A program made the translations under genes and the position numbers. From Triplophysa rosa (Eukaryota; Chordata; Actinopteri; Cypriniformes; Nemacheilidae), in assembly GCF_024868665.1 (NCBI RefSeq), contig NC_079890.1, positions 38,497,372 to 38,561,371 on the forward strand: a DNA stretch of 64,000 nt. The letters run 5' to 3'. The notes beneath the pieces are model-generated. The model ran no database searches and was not told where the DNA came from. It worked only from the letters and a program-made list of their open reading frames with translations. This document shows, piece after piece, positions 41,241 to 54,048 of the stretch (the stretch's first letter is position 1; each line of letters starts with the position of its first letter).

Positions 41241-42865
41241 TAGGGGTGTAACGATACTTCGTATTACGATATTTCGATAGAGAAGCAAAAATGTTACGAT
41301 GCGCATCGTAGAGAGATGGGGATATTTTACGATAAGTTTAATTCTATTCGTTCAGCGGTCAAGACGCTACCTACTCTGCGCCAGCGCGTCACGTGTGCTT
41401 ATCTCACATATGCGGTAGAGAGAGAAGCACAAGACACTAGGGCTGTGCAATTAATCGAAAATTAATCGTAATCGTCAATTTTGGCCTTCAACAATTACAA
41501 AAACAAAATAATCGAGGCAAAACGATTATTGTGCTGCATTCCATTTTGCAAGGATCCTCTCTTTTCTTGTGGTATAAATCCACAGCGCACCCCTTTCCTT
41601 TACAGTGTTTCAGCTGTGCTATTTCTTTACATTTATTTTGCAGTTGAATTCACAGTTTAAAAGCCAAGTTTTCATTTTTCTATGTTGTTTTAAAAGTTAA
41701 TGAGTAATCGTGTTAAATAATTGGAATCTCAATATTGTCCAACATAATCGTGATCATGATTTTTGTCATAATCGAGCAGCCCTACAAGACACAATCTGTG
41801 TCTCCAAGTGGTTTACAAAGCGTCATATTTTCCTTCACAATCGCCGTTAAAACACAGCAAACTTGAAGCCTGACTGCAGGCGAGTCACCCCGAAACTCAT
41901 TACAAAGGCAGCACAAACGTTTTTAAATGCCAATGTTAATTTATCTGCTAACGTGAGCTGCTGCATAACGTGATATGCAACATAAAGCCAAAAGAAACCA
42001 GCGCTGTTCCGATCAGAGAAGTGATTTGTACTGTAGATTAAAAGATTGAATGACATGCTAAAAATCAAACCAAGTATGTGATTTGCATGATTGAATAAAT
42101 GTAATACAGGTTATGTAATATGTCTTTTTGAAAGATATTTCTCATTCATTACGGTCTCAAGCAAAGACCGCGCAGCTTCAAAGAGACACGAGCCAATAGC
42201 GCTTGAGCGTGAGCTCTGTCAGAGCGTTTCATTGGTTGAATGTACTGAATGAACACGCACTTCACTGAACGAACGAGTCAATTGAGTCAAAATGAGACTG
42301 AATGAACTGCTACATGTCGTTCATGGTCTAATATTCTCTGTGTCACAACAATGCATATCCAGTAGTTACTCAACTTTTCTGAAAAATAAAGGTAATGACC
42401 TGGTTTCATTTAATTCCAAGGTAAAGTAAATTAGGTCGAAACAGTTAAATCTTTGGATTAACTCATTTAATTGGTGTAATTAAATGTTCCATACAGATAG
42501 ATTTTAGTAGACTAATATAATGTAGATTTCATCAACTAAAAATAGACTAAAACTATGATAAATTGGGATGACTAAAACTAAATTGCATTTTAGTCAAAAG
42601 ACTATGACTAAAACTAAATCAAAATTTGTCAATAAATCAATCTTAATTCTAATTTCAGTTAAGCCTTAAAATGTTAAAATTCTTTATTAAGTTGTATGTG
42701 CAACAAAATAAGTTACTGAAATTGTTAATATTTTGAAAATAAATGTTATTTGAATTTCACTTTCATTTTTGAATTTTGTTCTAAATATCCAGATGTGTAT
42801 CGTATCGTGAACCCAGCATCGAGATATGTACCGAATCGTGAGCGGAGTGTATCGTTACACCCCTA
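41241..42865. mobile_element. Middle hAT-type element of the nest (B)
   Basis: A perfect 17-bp inverted repeat TAGGGGTGTAACGATAC closes both ends. The exact duplication ATATCGAC lies on both sides (41233-41240 and 42866-42873). B landed 17 bp from the right tip of element A and is itself split by element C. Confidence 0.9.
41438..41784. mobile_element. Inner hAT-type MITE of the nest (C)
   Basis: The ends TAGGGCTGTGCAATTAATCG and the complement of TAGGGCTGCTCGATTATGAC are imperfect inverted repeats. The exact 8-bp duplication CAAGACAC flanks it (41430-41437 and 41785-41792). It is 347 bp and non-coding. Confidence 0.88.
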
Positions 42866-44090
42866 ATATCGACCAATCCCTAGTGTGCACAGTGAAATAA
42901 AAGCCTAACCCCTTGTTTACACCGCACTGCGGCTCACACAAGGTTTTGTTCCGTCCTCAACGCAGTGCCAATGTACATCAGGAGCGCCTCAAAAGCGAAG
43001 CGGCTGAATTTGCTGTGTCCAAAGTTGTTTTTCTTAATTTTTCGAGTTTTTTCATGGTTTTGGGGTTATACCATAATAAAGGTGGCTAAATGGTTATGTT
43101 TGTTTGGTTTATTGTTGTGTTTATTGCTATGAGTCATGCTTTGTTCCATTAAGATTATTAACCATGGTTTTACTACACTTAAAACAAACAAAAGAAACAT
43201 GATTAGTTATGATGTAGTCAAACAATATTTTACCACAATATATTGGTTTTGTTTGAGGATGAACCTCTTGTCGTCCATTTTTAGTCTCATGTCAAGGATA
43301 TGTGATGTGAAATTCGAACGAAGTCTGCATGTGGACTTTTATTTTGACATAAAACTATGTGGCTTGGACGCAGCGTCCGTCAAAAACAGTCTAGGCGCCT
43401 ATCTTTAGCGAGGTGTAGCGGAGAGATGCTTCTGGGACGCTTCTTTGACATGCTGCTGTACGGCTGGTATAAACAAAAGCATTGATTAGAGTGGCCGCGA
43501 TCAGCTCCGGAGGACGCATCAGAGCCGTAACGTGCCGCACACACGTGCAGTGTAAATGAGGGGTAAGAAGTCTGTTGATAAGCAAAATGCTCTCTTGTAT
43601 TCCTTCACATGAGGTTGTGATCTAAAAACTTTAAGCAGCTCAAGATCATGCCTGTTTGTAGAAGTCAAAAGCATCCTGCCAAATCTTGTGAAAATCATTC
43701 TGTTCAGTCATTTCAAAGACCCACAACCCTTCTGTCCACATGTGCAAACGTTTCATATCTAATTTAGTGTCTGGAAACAAAAGAGTTACATTCTGAATCT
43801 TAAGGCTCACTGGGTTTTGCATTTTGATGTTTAGAAACTTCCTATAGTATTCAGTTTATCAACACCTCCCTAAATAAACAACTTAATCACTCTAATTATC
43901 ACGACAAAGTCAATGTACGTCACTGTGTTCATGCAGGTTCTTCAGGATTCCATGTGCACTACAGATAACCGCATGACAATACAAACACTTAAACACCATC
44001 TTCAGTAGTCATGTGCAATTTATTCAGCAATTTAACACTAACAATAAATGATAAAATGTTCTATATGTAATCATTAAAGTAGATGTTGTT

Positions 44091-44219
44091 ACTTAGCTCA
44101 ACTGGTAGAACATTACGCTTGCAACACCAAAGTCATGGGTTCATTTCTCAGGTAATAAGAACTGATTAATCATTTACCTGCATTTAAGACAATAAAAGCA
44201 TCTGCCAAATGCATATATC
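44091..44219 (+). repeat. tRNA-derived SINE
   Basis: The head has an A box (TAGCTCAACTGG, 44094-44105) and B box (GGGTTCATTTCTC, 44137-44149). The tail is ATAAAAGCATCTGCCAAATG. It is the same SINE class as 3465-3606 but in the opposite orientation. The clover-leaf cannot form fully. Confidence 0.8.
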
Positions 44220-44221
44220 GC

Positions 44222-44626
44222 TTCAACTGGAAATGCAGGAGTAAAACTGAGGCTTTCTAGTTACTTTGTCAAAAGTGAAACATACAATGGAATTGAAAAC
44301 CACTGGAGACCAAATCTGTGTATTTCTGATGACTACAGAGAAAGATATCTGCAAGAATGCTTGTATAACCAAACAGTTCTTGGCCATCATTGAAGGAAAA
44401 TTTGCTTTATAAATTGCGTTCAACAGAACAAAGAAAAATATGGTATTTTGAAGAATGTTTCGGGGCACTTTTGACTACCATTGTATTTGTCCTACTATGG
44501 TAGTCAGGGATGGCCAAGAACTGTTTGGTTAAAAGAATTCTTCCAAATATCTTTCTCTGGTTTGGAACAACTCGAGGGCGAGTAAATGATGACAGAATTT
44601 TTTGTTTTGGGTGAACTGTGCCTTTA
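44222..44626 (-). repeat. Inverted copy of the GGGATAGTTCACCC fish repeat
   Basis: It ends with GTGAACTGTGCCTTTAA, and GAGTAAATGATGACAGAATT precedes this, the complement of the family start. The left part holds the internal AAAGATATCTGCAAGAATGC segment. Confidence 0.7.
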
Positions 44627-45316
44627 AGCCAAAGAAATGCCTGTCACTGCATAAGAAACAAATTATCACAACAAGGGGAATCTGAAATAAAGCTGCCGCT
44701 TTTATCAGAAATAACCCTTTTAACATCTTGCTTAGATATGCCTGCATGCTAAAAGTTCTGACAGTCACAGAATCTCATCAACTATGAAGACGTAATGGCC
44801 CACTTTAACAACCATGTAAGCATCACAATATTTTTTTTTCTATTGCTTTATCATTTTAAAACCAACAACAAACTAACTGTCAAATGTTAATCTTGAAAAA
44901 TGTGCATTTTATCTTTCTTTACCATATCAAAGCAAATTTTGTGTTTTAATCTGAATCCAGTGAAGTTCAATTTCCAAAAAAAGTACTACATATATGCAGA
45001 ATCTTTTCAATGTATGAATGTAAATGAGGTGAGCCCTGTTTGAGCCTTCAGTCAACAACCAAAGAAGAAGCCTTCGGGCAATAATGCGCATTTGAACACA
45101 TTTCATGAGTTGTTGAATAGGATCATGACATTAGAGCTAATGCTCAGGGGGTTTGTAAGAAACTTAAGACATTGCCACACATTTTCACACACTTTATAAA
45201 AAGCTTGTGTGCTTTTAAAGAGGATAAACATGGAGCTAAACGGTAGCCAGTGACTAGAAAAAGCACCAAAGCTTGCGGAACAGTTCAGCTAAAATTAAAA
45301 CTCTACCATTATTTAC

Positions 45317-46105
45317 TAGGAATGCCACAATACTCAATATAATATTGAATCGTTCGGTACGACCTCCACGATTCAATTCATGTAAGTGAATTGCGGTTTT
45401 CTGGTTTTGCGTTTAAATTATTTCTGTGCGCTCAATGACACTCTGAACTGGCTCTGTCCGTGTTTGTCTGTATCTAATAGCGAGTGGTGGTCAGGCGGTG
45501 AAGCGAGGCTGCCTGCAACACGAGAAGCAATGTGCTGTTGAGAGACACGGCCTGGCTTTATTGTATGCCCCTTTTACTATAGTGATCATCTCCGAATTTG
45601 GCACATCAAGAATGTATTTTTACACTGCATACGAAAGCAGCACGCTTGCCTTGCTCTCACACCCAGCACATGCAGAAAGAGCATCTTCAGCACCATGCCA
45701 AAGTCCGTTTAATGAAAGTCATGCCACTCGGCGGCCTTTCGAACAGCTATACACCGTACATACAGCAATCTCAAGTTCTGCATTACATTATTTTAAATAG
45801 CCTACTCTGATGTGCAAATCCTCTTCAAGACGCCTATTTTACTGGCATGTTGATGAACAGTAAACCAAAAACTTTTGTACAAGTTCATTTTTGCTTAAAG
45901 ATAATAAAATAAGTCAAGTTAAATAAAGAGAGATTCAGTAAAATAGTTTTTTTCTTCTTCTTAACTTTTTACTGTTCCTGTCACAAAAGCATAGAACACT
46001 GAAAAAATACTTTAATGTGCCAAGCCATCAGAACCGAACTGAGAACCGTGGGCGAAAACCGAGGTTCATATTGAACCGTGGGTGGGCTGTATTGTTGCGT
46101 CCCTA
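45317..46105. mobile_element. hAT-type element with exact 8-bp target duplication
   Basis: The ends TAGGAATGCCACAATAC and the complement of TAGGGACGCAACAATAC are inverted with three mismatches. TTATTTAC is duplicated at 45309-45316 and 46106-46113. The flanking host sequence (ACCATTATTTAC and GCACCCTCATGTTG) belongs to another dispersed repeat. No transposase is seen; the ORFs of 100 and 70 codons inside are unrecognised. Confidence 0.87.
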
Positions 46106-49100
46106 TTATTTACGCACCCTCATGTTGTTTCTAACCCATATGCAGTTTTGTTCCATGGAACACAAACTGGGAAGTTATAAAACAATCTTAATGCAGCTTC
46201 TGTCCATACAGAGACAGCTTAATGTGACCACGTCTGTTCAACTTTCACAGAAAAACAACAGCGTATAAGGTCTAAAATGACACGATTGTGAGTAAATAAT
46301 GGCACAATGTTCATTTGTGGTTCAAAACATCAACTAGAAGGATTATAAACATGAAATAGTCTTCAACTATACAAGCGTCTGATGTTGCCAAAAATTGAGT
46401 AAAACCAGTGCTTTATACCACTTAAAACTGAATGTTGTGTAGAATGTGGGCACAACTGCTCAGAAATTCAATATCAATATGTCTTTCAATAACCAATGTA
46501 GTTATAGTAATAACGGCTGTGAGGCAGTGCAATTGCAAAAAAGGTTTAGAATATAGAAAAAACTACAGGACTTGACATTTTGAGGATGAAAACCAAGGTT
46601 ATTTTTGTCTTCTGAGCTAAAGAACAGTGTTTTCCAACTGGTTGTGCCTCGGGACACCTGAAGTTCAAACACAATACTAAAAAATTCCACAACAAAAAAA
46701 TAGTAAAAACATATCATGTTAAATTATCAACATGGAACGGGAGAATATTGAAAATGTGAACATTTTATAATAAACAACAACAAAAATGCGAATTACCAGA
46801 TTAAGGTCGTGTAGCTTCTAACACATGATTAGGTATACACTTGGAGTGATATCTTCTTTCTTTAAAACAATAAGCTTATTTATTTTTGATGTGCTGATAA
46901 GGCACGATTACATGGTTAGTTGCATTTTAATACATGCATTTAGCATCGTTTCCCTACTGATCACAAGTTGAGACCCACTGCTGTACTCTGTTGATACCTC
47001 ACAATAATTTAAGACAAAGTGTCCGGCCAAGTCTAAGCAAATACTTTACAAAACTGAACCAAAACATAAACATTTACATCAGTCCCCTTAAACAAAATGC
47101 CATCCAGCCTAGTACACGTTGAGGAGCATTTGGAAGTCTAACGGTTATACACGTATGATAGCTTAAAATATCCTGCCAACTAGCCAAACGCCATCTAAAA
47201 CTACTTCAAGAAGCAATTTTAAACTGCTGTATAATTATTGTGCAAACAGTTTTCATGAACTCATATTAATGACTGAAGTCAAACAAGCAGTTTATTTAAG
47301 TAATGGAAAGACTTACAGCATCCAAAAATAAGCTGCTTCCCTTACACAAATATACACATTTTAAACCAAAGTCACAGCAAAATGTCCATTTATAAAGTAC
47401 TTGGGAATACTAAAACCCAAAGTAAAAAACATTTGTGGTCGTTTCCCTCAATAACTTTTTTAGCCAATAGTTTCCAAACATACAATGGAAGAGAGTTGAC
47501 ATTCAGACCTATCCATCTGGTATATGCTATTCTTACAGTGTTTCCCATTCATTGACGAGACTATGGCGGCCCGTTCATTTCTTTATTAGGTTAGTTTAGA
47601 AAAAAAGTTTTGAGTATTTTTGTTTGTTGCTCAGGCACAGAACGCAGTTTGATTGCAAACATCACCAATTTTAATGATTTGAATGCATGATGGGCATAAG
47701 TCTGCTTAAATTACTCCTGTCGCATTATACGGGTGCGCGCCACACGATTACATGCTGCACTATATCACCGTGTCCCAAACGTGTCAATATATTTGGTTTA
47801 TAACCAAATTTCTCCCAGGAGAAAGCGTGTCATTAGTTGCTCTCCTGTTACTTCGATATAAAATGATATTTCTACGTGACGCACATAAAAAGCTAAAAAC
47901 ATAATAAACCACAAACCTAACATTACTCTGTTGTGCTGAGAGAGTGTGCGCTTTTCTTAGGGGTTAACTCTAAACAGTCGCCGCATCATAATAATGTATG
48001 CATGCTCTGGTCCGGATAGTGAAGTGATACTGCCAATGCGGGGAAAAAGGCCCGATGCCTGACCCGCGTTTTAATATATAGTAATAAATAAATTAGTTCA
48101 ACTGTTAAAACACTTTTTTGCTTCATTTTTTGATGGCTCGTGCTCCACATGTTTTGACTGTTTGTGAACTCCCATTTTACCATGTGTTGTGCACCCTATA
48201 ATCACCATTTATATCTATGGAGCCAATGATTAAATTACTGCTATAGCTATTGTATTCTTTGATTGAGTTAATTTTGCTCTTAAAATGCACCAGATTGCAG
48301 TATTTACCTGTACTATATGCAACATTTTCATAAGGGGGACCATGCCCCCGGAACCCCCTAGAGGAAAATACGTTTAGCCCAAAGATTTTTCAAATTGGGA
48401 TATTTATTGTATGAATATTAAGTGACAATAAACTACATCTGTCCCTAAGCCATGTCATAATTTCCATCACGACCAACAATTCTGCAAAAGTGGTTTCAAA
48501 AGTTAGTGTACTTGGTTACCACAGAGACAACAGTGTCTGTGTAGAACTTAAGATGAAATGTGAGATGATGTCTGAAGAAAACAAAGAAAAATTAAAGTAA
48601 ACAGACCGTTTTGTGAAATATCTAACCAAACTGTACTCGTCAAATAATACAAAAGGTGTAGAAATAGAATTTGATAGTTTCACAAGAAAAAAAGAGCCTG
48701 TCGTTTTATTAAAAAAAAAAATTCCCCACATACTGTCACCAATCACAAATCGTGTTATGAGCTGGAAGTGACATTCAAAATGACATGCTTCAACGAGAAA
48801 AAAAACATTACAATTCTCCTGCGACGTGTGTGTATAACCGTTGTTAATAGAAAAATAAACTCGTGAGAATGTGAAGCGTTTTTAAGGTATTTTATGTTTT
48901 AAAGGTGTTGAGGAACCTCCAAAATATTGTCTTTGTAAAGGCCGATGCACGCGCTTTGAAGTTGCTGCATTCCAGTCAGCGGCTGTTCCAACATGTTCCA
49001 AATGCAGCGCGAGCGGACACTGTTGACTCGCAACTTGCGATTTCATTATTTTATGAGTCACTAAATCTATGTATTAAAGATGCCAAATGTGTTACGCCGC

Positions 49101-49272
49101 AAAAATGTTTACCATTACCAAGACAAAACGAGTTCATTTATCTACCACCAGTGAACAAATACACCTATTCCCTCAACACGCTACAGTTTACTATTTATAA
49201 ACACACACACGTTTAGCGACAACTGTGCAGTTTATTTGATCGCAAAACTGCCAGTGAATCGCGGCTTCTATA

Positions 49273-49289
49273 GATCGCGATTCGCGATC
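49273..49289. repeat. 17-bp CpG palindrome GATCGCGATTCGCGATC
   Basis: This near-perfect inverted repeat (central T) lies in intron 1, about 155 bp downstream of the exon 1 donor in gene sense. It contains four CpG dinucleotides. Function unknown. Confidence 0.7.
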
Positions 49290-49443
49290 CCAGTTTTGTT
49301 TTCTTTGCGCGTGCTGCAACTCTTTGAGGAGGAACATCTTTGCCTTTATTGCATTCTTTTAGCACTGTTGTTATGTTTTCCCTGCACTTCCAAAGCATTG
49401 GTTCATTTACTACTCAATGGAAAACCAAGGATAATTTACTTAC

Positions 49444-49501
49444 CGTCAGCGAGAAGCGTTAAAGTTAAAAGACTGCCATAAACAACTGCAATGTGCCTCA
49501 T
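49444..49501 (-). CDS. lrp4: lrp4 exon 1: start codon and signal peptide
   Basis: The ATG is at 49499-49501, with A at position -3 (good Kozak context) and an in-frame TGA 18 nt upstream (49517-49519), so this is the first usable start in the frame. The exon encodes 19 residues plus one base: MRHIAVVYGSLLTLTLLAD. It has a short basic n-region and a hydrophobic core (IAVVYGSLLTLTLLA), as expected for a secretory signal peptide. The donor is G|GTAAGT, phase 1. Cleavage probably falls after the residues encoded at the start of exon 2 (VLSAA). The next coding exon is about 36 kb away. No other ORF here fits the frame and phase of exon 2, which makes this assignment likely although it rests on position, phase and signal-peptide character. 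Confidence 0.85.
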
Positions 49502-50060
49502 CGTGGACAATCTCCCTCAGTCTCTGTCGTCCTGTATTTCTGCGTGATTTTCTGTATAAACAGTCTTCGGGTCAACAGAATTACATTTATAACTCTTTGA
49601 AAACCATCGTTTGACGCGTCTGTAGTCCTTTTCGGTCACGACGCGAATGTTAAGTTGATGTAAAAAGGCGCAAATCACTACACCGCAACCCCAGCTAGAA
49701 GAGAAATGTTCGTCAGTCAGACTGAACCGCCGCGGCTGCTGGAATGATCAAAAGGTGCATTGGATTGTACCATCAGTGCTCCGGAGGGGGGGGGGTCTTT
49801 TCAAGCGCAAACGTCTCGTTGGAAACCGAGGGACAGTCACAATTTACCGTTCCCTGCTGGGAAACTTTACAGATTTGGCGCTTTAGGTTTTGGTCGCTGT
49901 GCGTGTTGAATAAGAACAACCGTGTTTTTAGCGATTTCGCACGTTTCGTACGTCGCCACGAAAACTTTGAGGCGCTTTAACCGGGAGAACGTGCCGTCGC
50001 GGCCCTTCGAAATACAAAGTGAGCAGATCCAAGTCAAATATGGGGACGTCAATAGTTGAA
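49502..50060 (-). promoter_or_regulatory. Probable lrp4 5'UTR and promoter region
   Basis: The sequence upstream of the lrp4 start is richer in CpG than the surrounding AT-rich DNA, especially 49605-50060 (for example GCGATTTCGCACGTTTCGTA). A TATA-like GTTATAAATG reads on the minus strand at about 49593-49584, roughly 85 bp before the ATG. No transcription start can be fixed from the sequence. Assignment rests on position and composition only. Confidence 0.4.
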
Positions 50061-53000
50061 TGACTTCACCGACGCCTTCAACTTTTACCTGTCAATCACT
50101 GTCGTCGTAAATCTGCCCGGAAACTGTATAATGCAATATAAAATTGAGACAGATACGATTGAATTGTTATATGAATGTCACTGTTGCCTAAAATGTACTC
50201 AAATTCTAGAGCATTTTATTTTATTTTATTATAAGCCCAGAAGACATGGGTTCAGTACCCAAAAGTCCATGTTTTTTTTACTACAAAAGCCATGGTTACC
50301 ATGATTTAACTATCCTAGTGTAATTTGTACATTACTGGACCAAAAATGGATTTAAAAAATGGATTATTATGGAAATGGCAACACACACTGATTAAAATGT
50401 ATTGCTTGATGTGTCTGCCAAATGTGTAAATGTAATGTATACTAGTATAATTTATTGTGTTTGCTACTCAAGTTTCGTTTAGTGGCTGGCTGATTAAGGC
50501 CGCATTAAACAGTCTGTATGATGGAAGAGCAGAAAATCTATGAGAATGGAGCGTTTTGGTCAAAGATTAGAAAGACAAACATGTTTTTCTTTGGAATGAC
50601 ACGATTGAATGAATCGTTCACTGTAATAACAGGACCATCTGTGGATGTAAATATGGTCAATTTCAATTTCACGCTGACTGAGCTGTTTTTCGGTTGACCG
50701 ATAAGCCAAATAATGCGGTTGGTGGTTTGCATTAGCTATCCTACTTTATCTCATGTATTTTCTCGTTCAGTCGCTTCTCTGCTGTTATTTTAATACAGTG
50801 CATTCAATGTTTGTGTCAAGCTCTGTTGGTCCTTTTTTCTGTTAATCTATAATGTTGCCGTATCAAATAATGGGTCTCTTCTAAATTGGTAACTGATGTG
50901 GCCTCTGACAATGAACATTTTCATCTTTTTCTTCTTGCTTTGACCTACCAAGTAACTCTGCAACCTGAGTAGATGCAGTGTCTGAGACCCTAAAGGCCAA
51001 CTGGGAAATAGTAAGTATTCAACACAAATATACTGGAAACTAGATCAGCACTATTGTTAGCCATTGTAAAACTGGACTGTGTTGCCCCTACAGGATAAAA
51101 CAACGGCACAATACTTCACAGCGCTCTCTTCTCAGTGTAGTGGTATATTAAAGTTGCAGTGTGTGCTGGACACATGTTGGATCCAACTTTATTGTTGTGG
51201 ACATTTTCCATATTTGCTCTTTTTAACAATAAATTATAGGCACAAGCTTGTGTTCGGATGTCACATCTTTATGTTTTCATTTAAATTGATAGTTCACCAT
51301 TATTATAATGTAAAAAAAGGATTTTTGCTGCTTGTCCAATTTTATTAATTTAAATAAGTTAAATCAACACGACTTTTGTCAAAATTAGATTTTTTCATGT
51401 TTAGTTACGTAATTTATAATCCCTTCATGTTGGCATTACATCAATTATTTGTGTTGTGTTAACATATAATTGTTACAACTAGGCAGAGGATTTACATTTC
51501 CCAGCATGCTTTGCGTAAGGCTGCATTTTGAGAGTTATTTTCATAATTAAGTGTTGTTTTATGTGTTTTTAGTAAAGAGAAACACTTCTTAGTGTTTTGA
51601 GTAGTTCATTTATCTTTGAGATTCAGAGGAGTTTGTTGTATTTTTTCAGTTATCGTTGTTCAGAAAAGCGTTGCCTTTGCTTAGGTAGTGGGCGGTTACG
51701 TTTTTAACTTGAATTTCTGTCAAGCTCTGTCAATTTAACATCATATTAGAGATTAAAGAAACTTGTATGTCAAATCAACTAAAAACACTTCTGTTGAGAA
51801 CATTAAAATAAATAATGTTTGATTAACAACCATAAGTTTGGCAACTTAAACATAATGAAATTATGGTGAGTAAACATAAATGTATAGTGCAACTGATGTA
51901 CTTAATATTTTCATTGTAATCCAACAGATTTGTTTTTCAGTGTGTAATGGGAAATCAAAACTTCCGGACAGAATAAATCCACCAACTTTTAAAATTAAAA
52001 GTTTTTAAAAACGAATTTGTAACTTCACTATGTACAAATTCTGTTCAATGTTGACATTGTATATTTAGTATCAGCATTTTTAAGGATTTCTACAGACTAG
52101 CTGAAAATGTAAAATGCAAATTCACACTAAAACACCATGCATGTAAAATGATTCTTTCAAATGTGACATTTGGAATAGGACATCTGTATATTTCCAGTGC
52201 ATACAGTTTCAATAAATTATAATAGAAGCTAGAGTGCAAATTATATTGTCTTATAGAGATGTTGTTTTGTTATTTGCTTAGACGTATATACAATTATTGT
52301 TATGGTAATGTGAGTATATTGATTCTTTATTGTCCTGCACTAGAAAAATAAATCTGTAGCCCAACTATTAGATTCCCAGAGAACTGACAAACTGCAAAAA
52401 CATTCAAACTTAATTCGTTACCACAAACTAAATAGAAACATAGAAAAATCTTGAGTGCAACTTTTATTTTAGTAGGTTATACCCGGTTTCTTTATTCCAC
52501 TCATTTGAGCATAATCAGCCAGTTTCAATACTGCTAAATACAGAGTCAAAAAGAAACTCTGTACATTTCTGACCCTGCGGGGTTTTCTGTCATCTCCACC
52601 CAAAGCCTCTATGACGAGATTTAACCACAAACCAGGAGAGAGAAAGAGCACAGTAAAAGACAAGCCAGAGAGAGAGAGAGACTCTTGCTATCATAGTTTT
52701 GAAGCGGGAACAATGTCCCGATGTAATTCAATCCTGTATATTTTGTGAAATCTAGCTACTGTAGCTGACGCTCCTTTGAGGCAGTTTTGGTACAGTGGTA
52801 TCTTGCCAGCTGGCAGGAATGTTTCTAATGAAATCATATGCCAAATTTAGCATTAAGCCATCCTATAATTTATATTCAATCTGAAAATAGGTTTGTAACT
52901 AGAATCCTCCAATGATTCAGGTTTTAAACTTATGTGCAATTATTATACTTTTCATGTCTCATTGGTACATGAAGCTTGAAAATCTGAACTGAAAATGTTG

Positions 53001-53427
53001 AGGAATGTGAGAATATTCAGATACCGACTAATGCTTTAGTTTATGCATTGTTTTACCGTATAGCTCTCTTTACTTCCATGAGAAACTATTTGGCCATAGA
53101 ATAAGATCTAAGAACTTTAGTAGGGAAATATTAAAGCATTTGTTCTAGTTTACAAGTCACAGGTATATCTTAATATTATGAATAATATCTTTATATTTTG
53201 TAAAAATAAAAAGAGCAATATGAAGCAAAAAAGACATATAGTGCGATATTTACTCATTCAGGCACCTTAAATACCAATACACAAATTTGTAATATTTAAA
53301 ATGTTAATTGAATGAATTACATTCAAGTTCACGTAAATGTTTCACACCGCTTTTAAAAGAAAGCAGCTTGCACTTCAATACCACCAAAAATATATACTTA
53401 AGTTTGAAAAGACAAACATGAATCATT
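50061..53427. other. Upstream intergenic stretch without recognised genes
   Basis: I see no exon or intact element. There is a possible SINE remnant around 50220-50440 (GGGTTCAGTACCC, then GTGTCTGCCAAATGTGTAAA). The rest is AT-rich unique-looking sequence. Confidence 0.6.
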
Positions 53428-53646
53428 CACTGTAAAAAGATTTTGTTGGTTCAAGTTAAAAAAAAACAAGTTACCTGGTTGCCTTAAAATGTTGAGTTAA
53501 CTTAAAAATGTTAGTCAACGCAACGAGTTTAGTCAATGAGAAATTCATTAAGTTAACAATATTTTTAAGTTGAATTAACCTAAAATTTTAAGGCAACCAT
53601 TTTTAAGTTGAACCAACAACAACAAAAATAATAATTTTTTACAGTG
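53428..53646. mobile_element. MITE with CACTGTAAAAA inverted ends
   Basis: The left end CACTGTAAAAAG and right end TTTTTTACAGTG are inverted. Inside, TTGGTTCAAGTT and AAGTTGAACCAA, and GGTTGCCTTAAAATG and TTTTAAGGCAACC, pair across the centre, so the whole 219 bp folds back. The CACTG tip suggests the CACTA/EnSpm type, but the target duplication is unclear. A fragment is at 58305-58380. Confidence 0.75.
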
Positions 53647-54048
53647 TTCATGTTTCAGAAGGTTTATTGGCGGTATGAAGAGCTCATGGTTGTGTAAATA
53701 CAGCTAGAGGCTGTGAGATATTCCAGCACCTGCTCTTTGTCTAAAATCTTTGAACTCTGTGTTGTAAAGCAACCCATTCATGAAGACCTTTAGATCACAT
53801 ACATGAGTCATTCAGGTCCTGCCTTAGGCTCACAGGGCAAATATGAGCCCAGGATATGAATTCCTCAACTGCTATACACCGTTAGGCCTATACATTGAGT
53901 GAAGTTGGGACACACAGACTTTACCTGACGGTGAAATGTGAACTGAGTTACTGTATGATCTCAAGCCTTCAGTAACATGAAATCATTTCTCTAACATACT
54001 GTAAAGGTCAAAATTAGCTTTTTCTGGCCAACAATTTAAACAGAACAT

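Larger units (their letters stand above)
40435..42882. mobile_element. Outer hAT-like element of a three-level nest (A)
   Basis: The left end TAGGGATGGGACGATTAATC and right end (complement of TAGGGATTGGTCGATAT) enclose the insertion at 41241-42865. Without it the element is about 815 bp. Its flanks ATGTTTAC and GTGTGCAC agree at 5 of 8 bases, as expected for an older duplication. Confidence 0.75.
13398..49443 (-). other. lrp4 intron 1, about 36 kb
   Basis: This is the space between the signal-peptide exon and the LDLa1 exon. I find no further host exon on either strand: the many open frames of 60-120 codons show no recognisable domain and no flanking splice logic. Stretches where I see nothing beyond unique AT-rich sequence are 13400-17300, 17915-19400, 21000-24050, 25190-31030, 31070-32030, 35140-36790, 39010-40430, 42890-44090, 44630-45300 and 46300-49240. 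Confidence 0.8.

Noticed and set aside
44091..44219. Possible tRNA gene
   Set aside because: As for the other SINE, the B box is degenerate and no clover-leaf forms.
48905..49216. 103-codon plus-strand ORF near lrp4 exon 1
   Set aside because: No domain recognised; the surrounding sequence looks like decayed repeat DNA.
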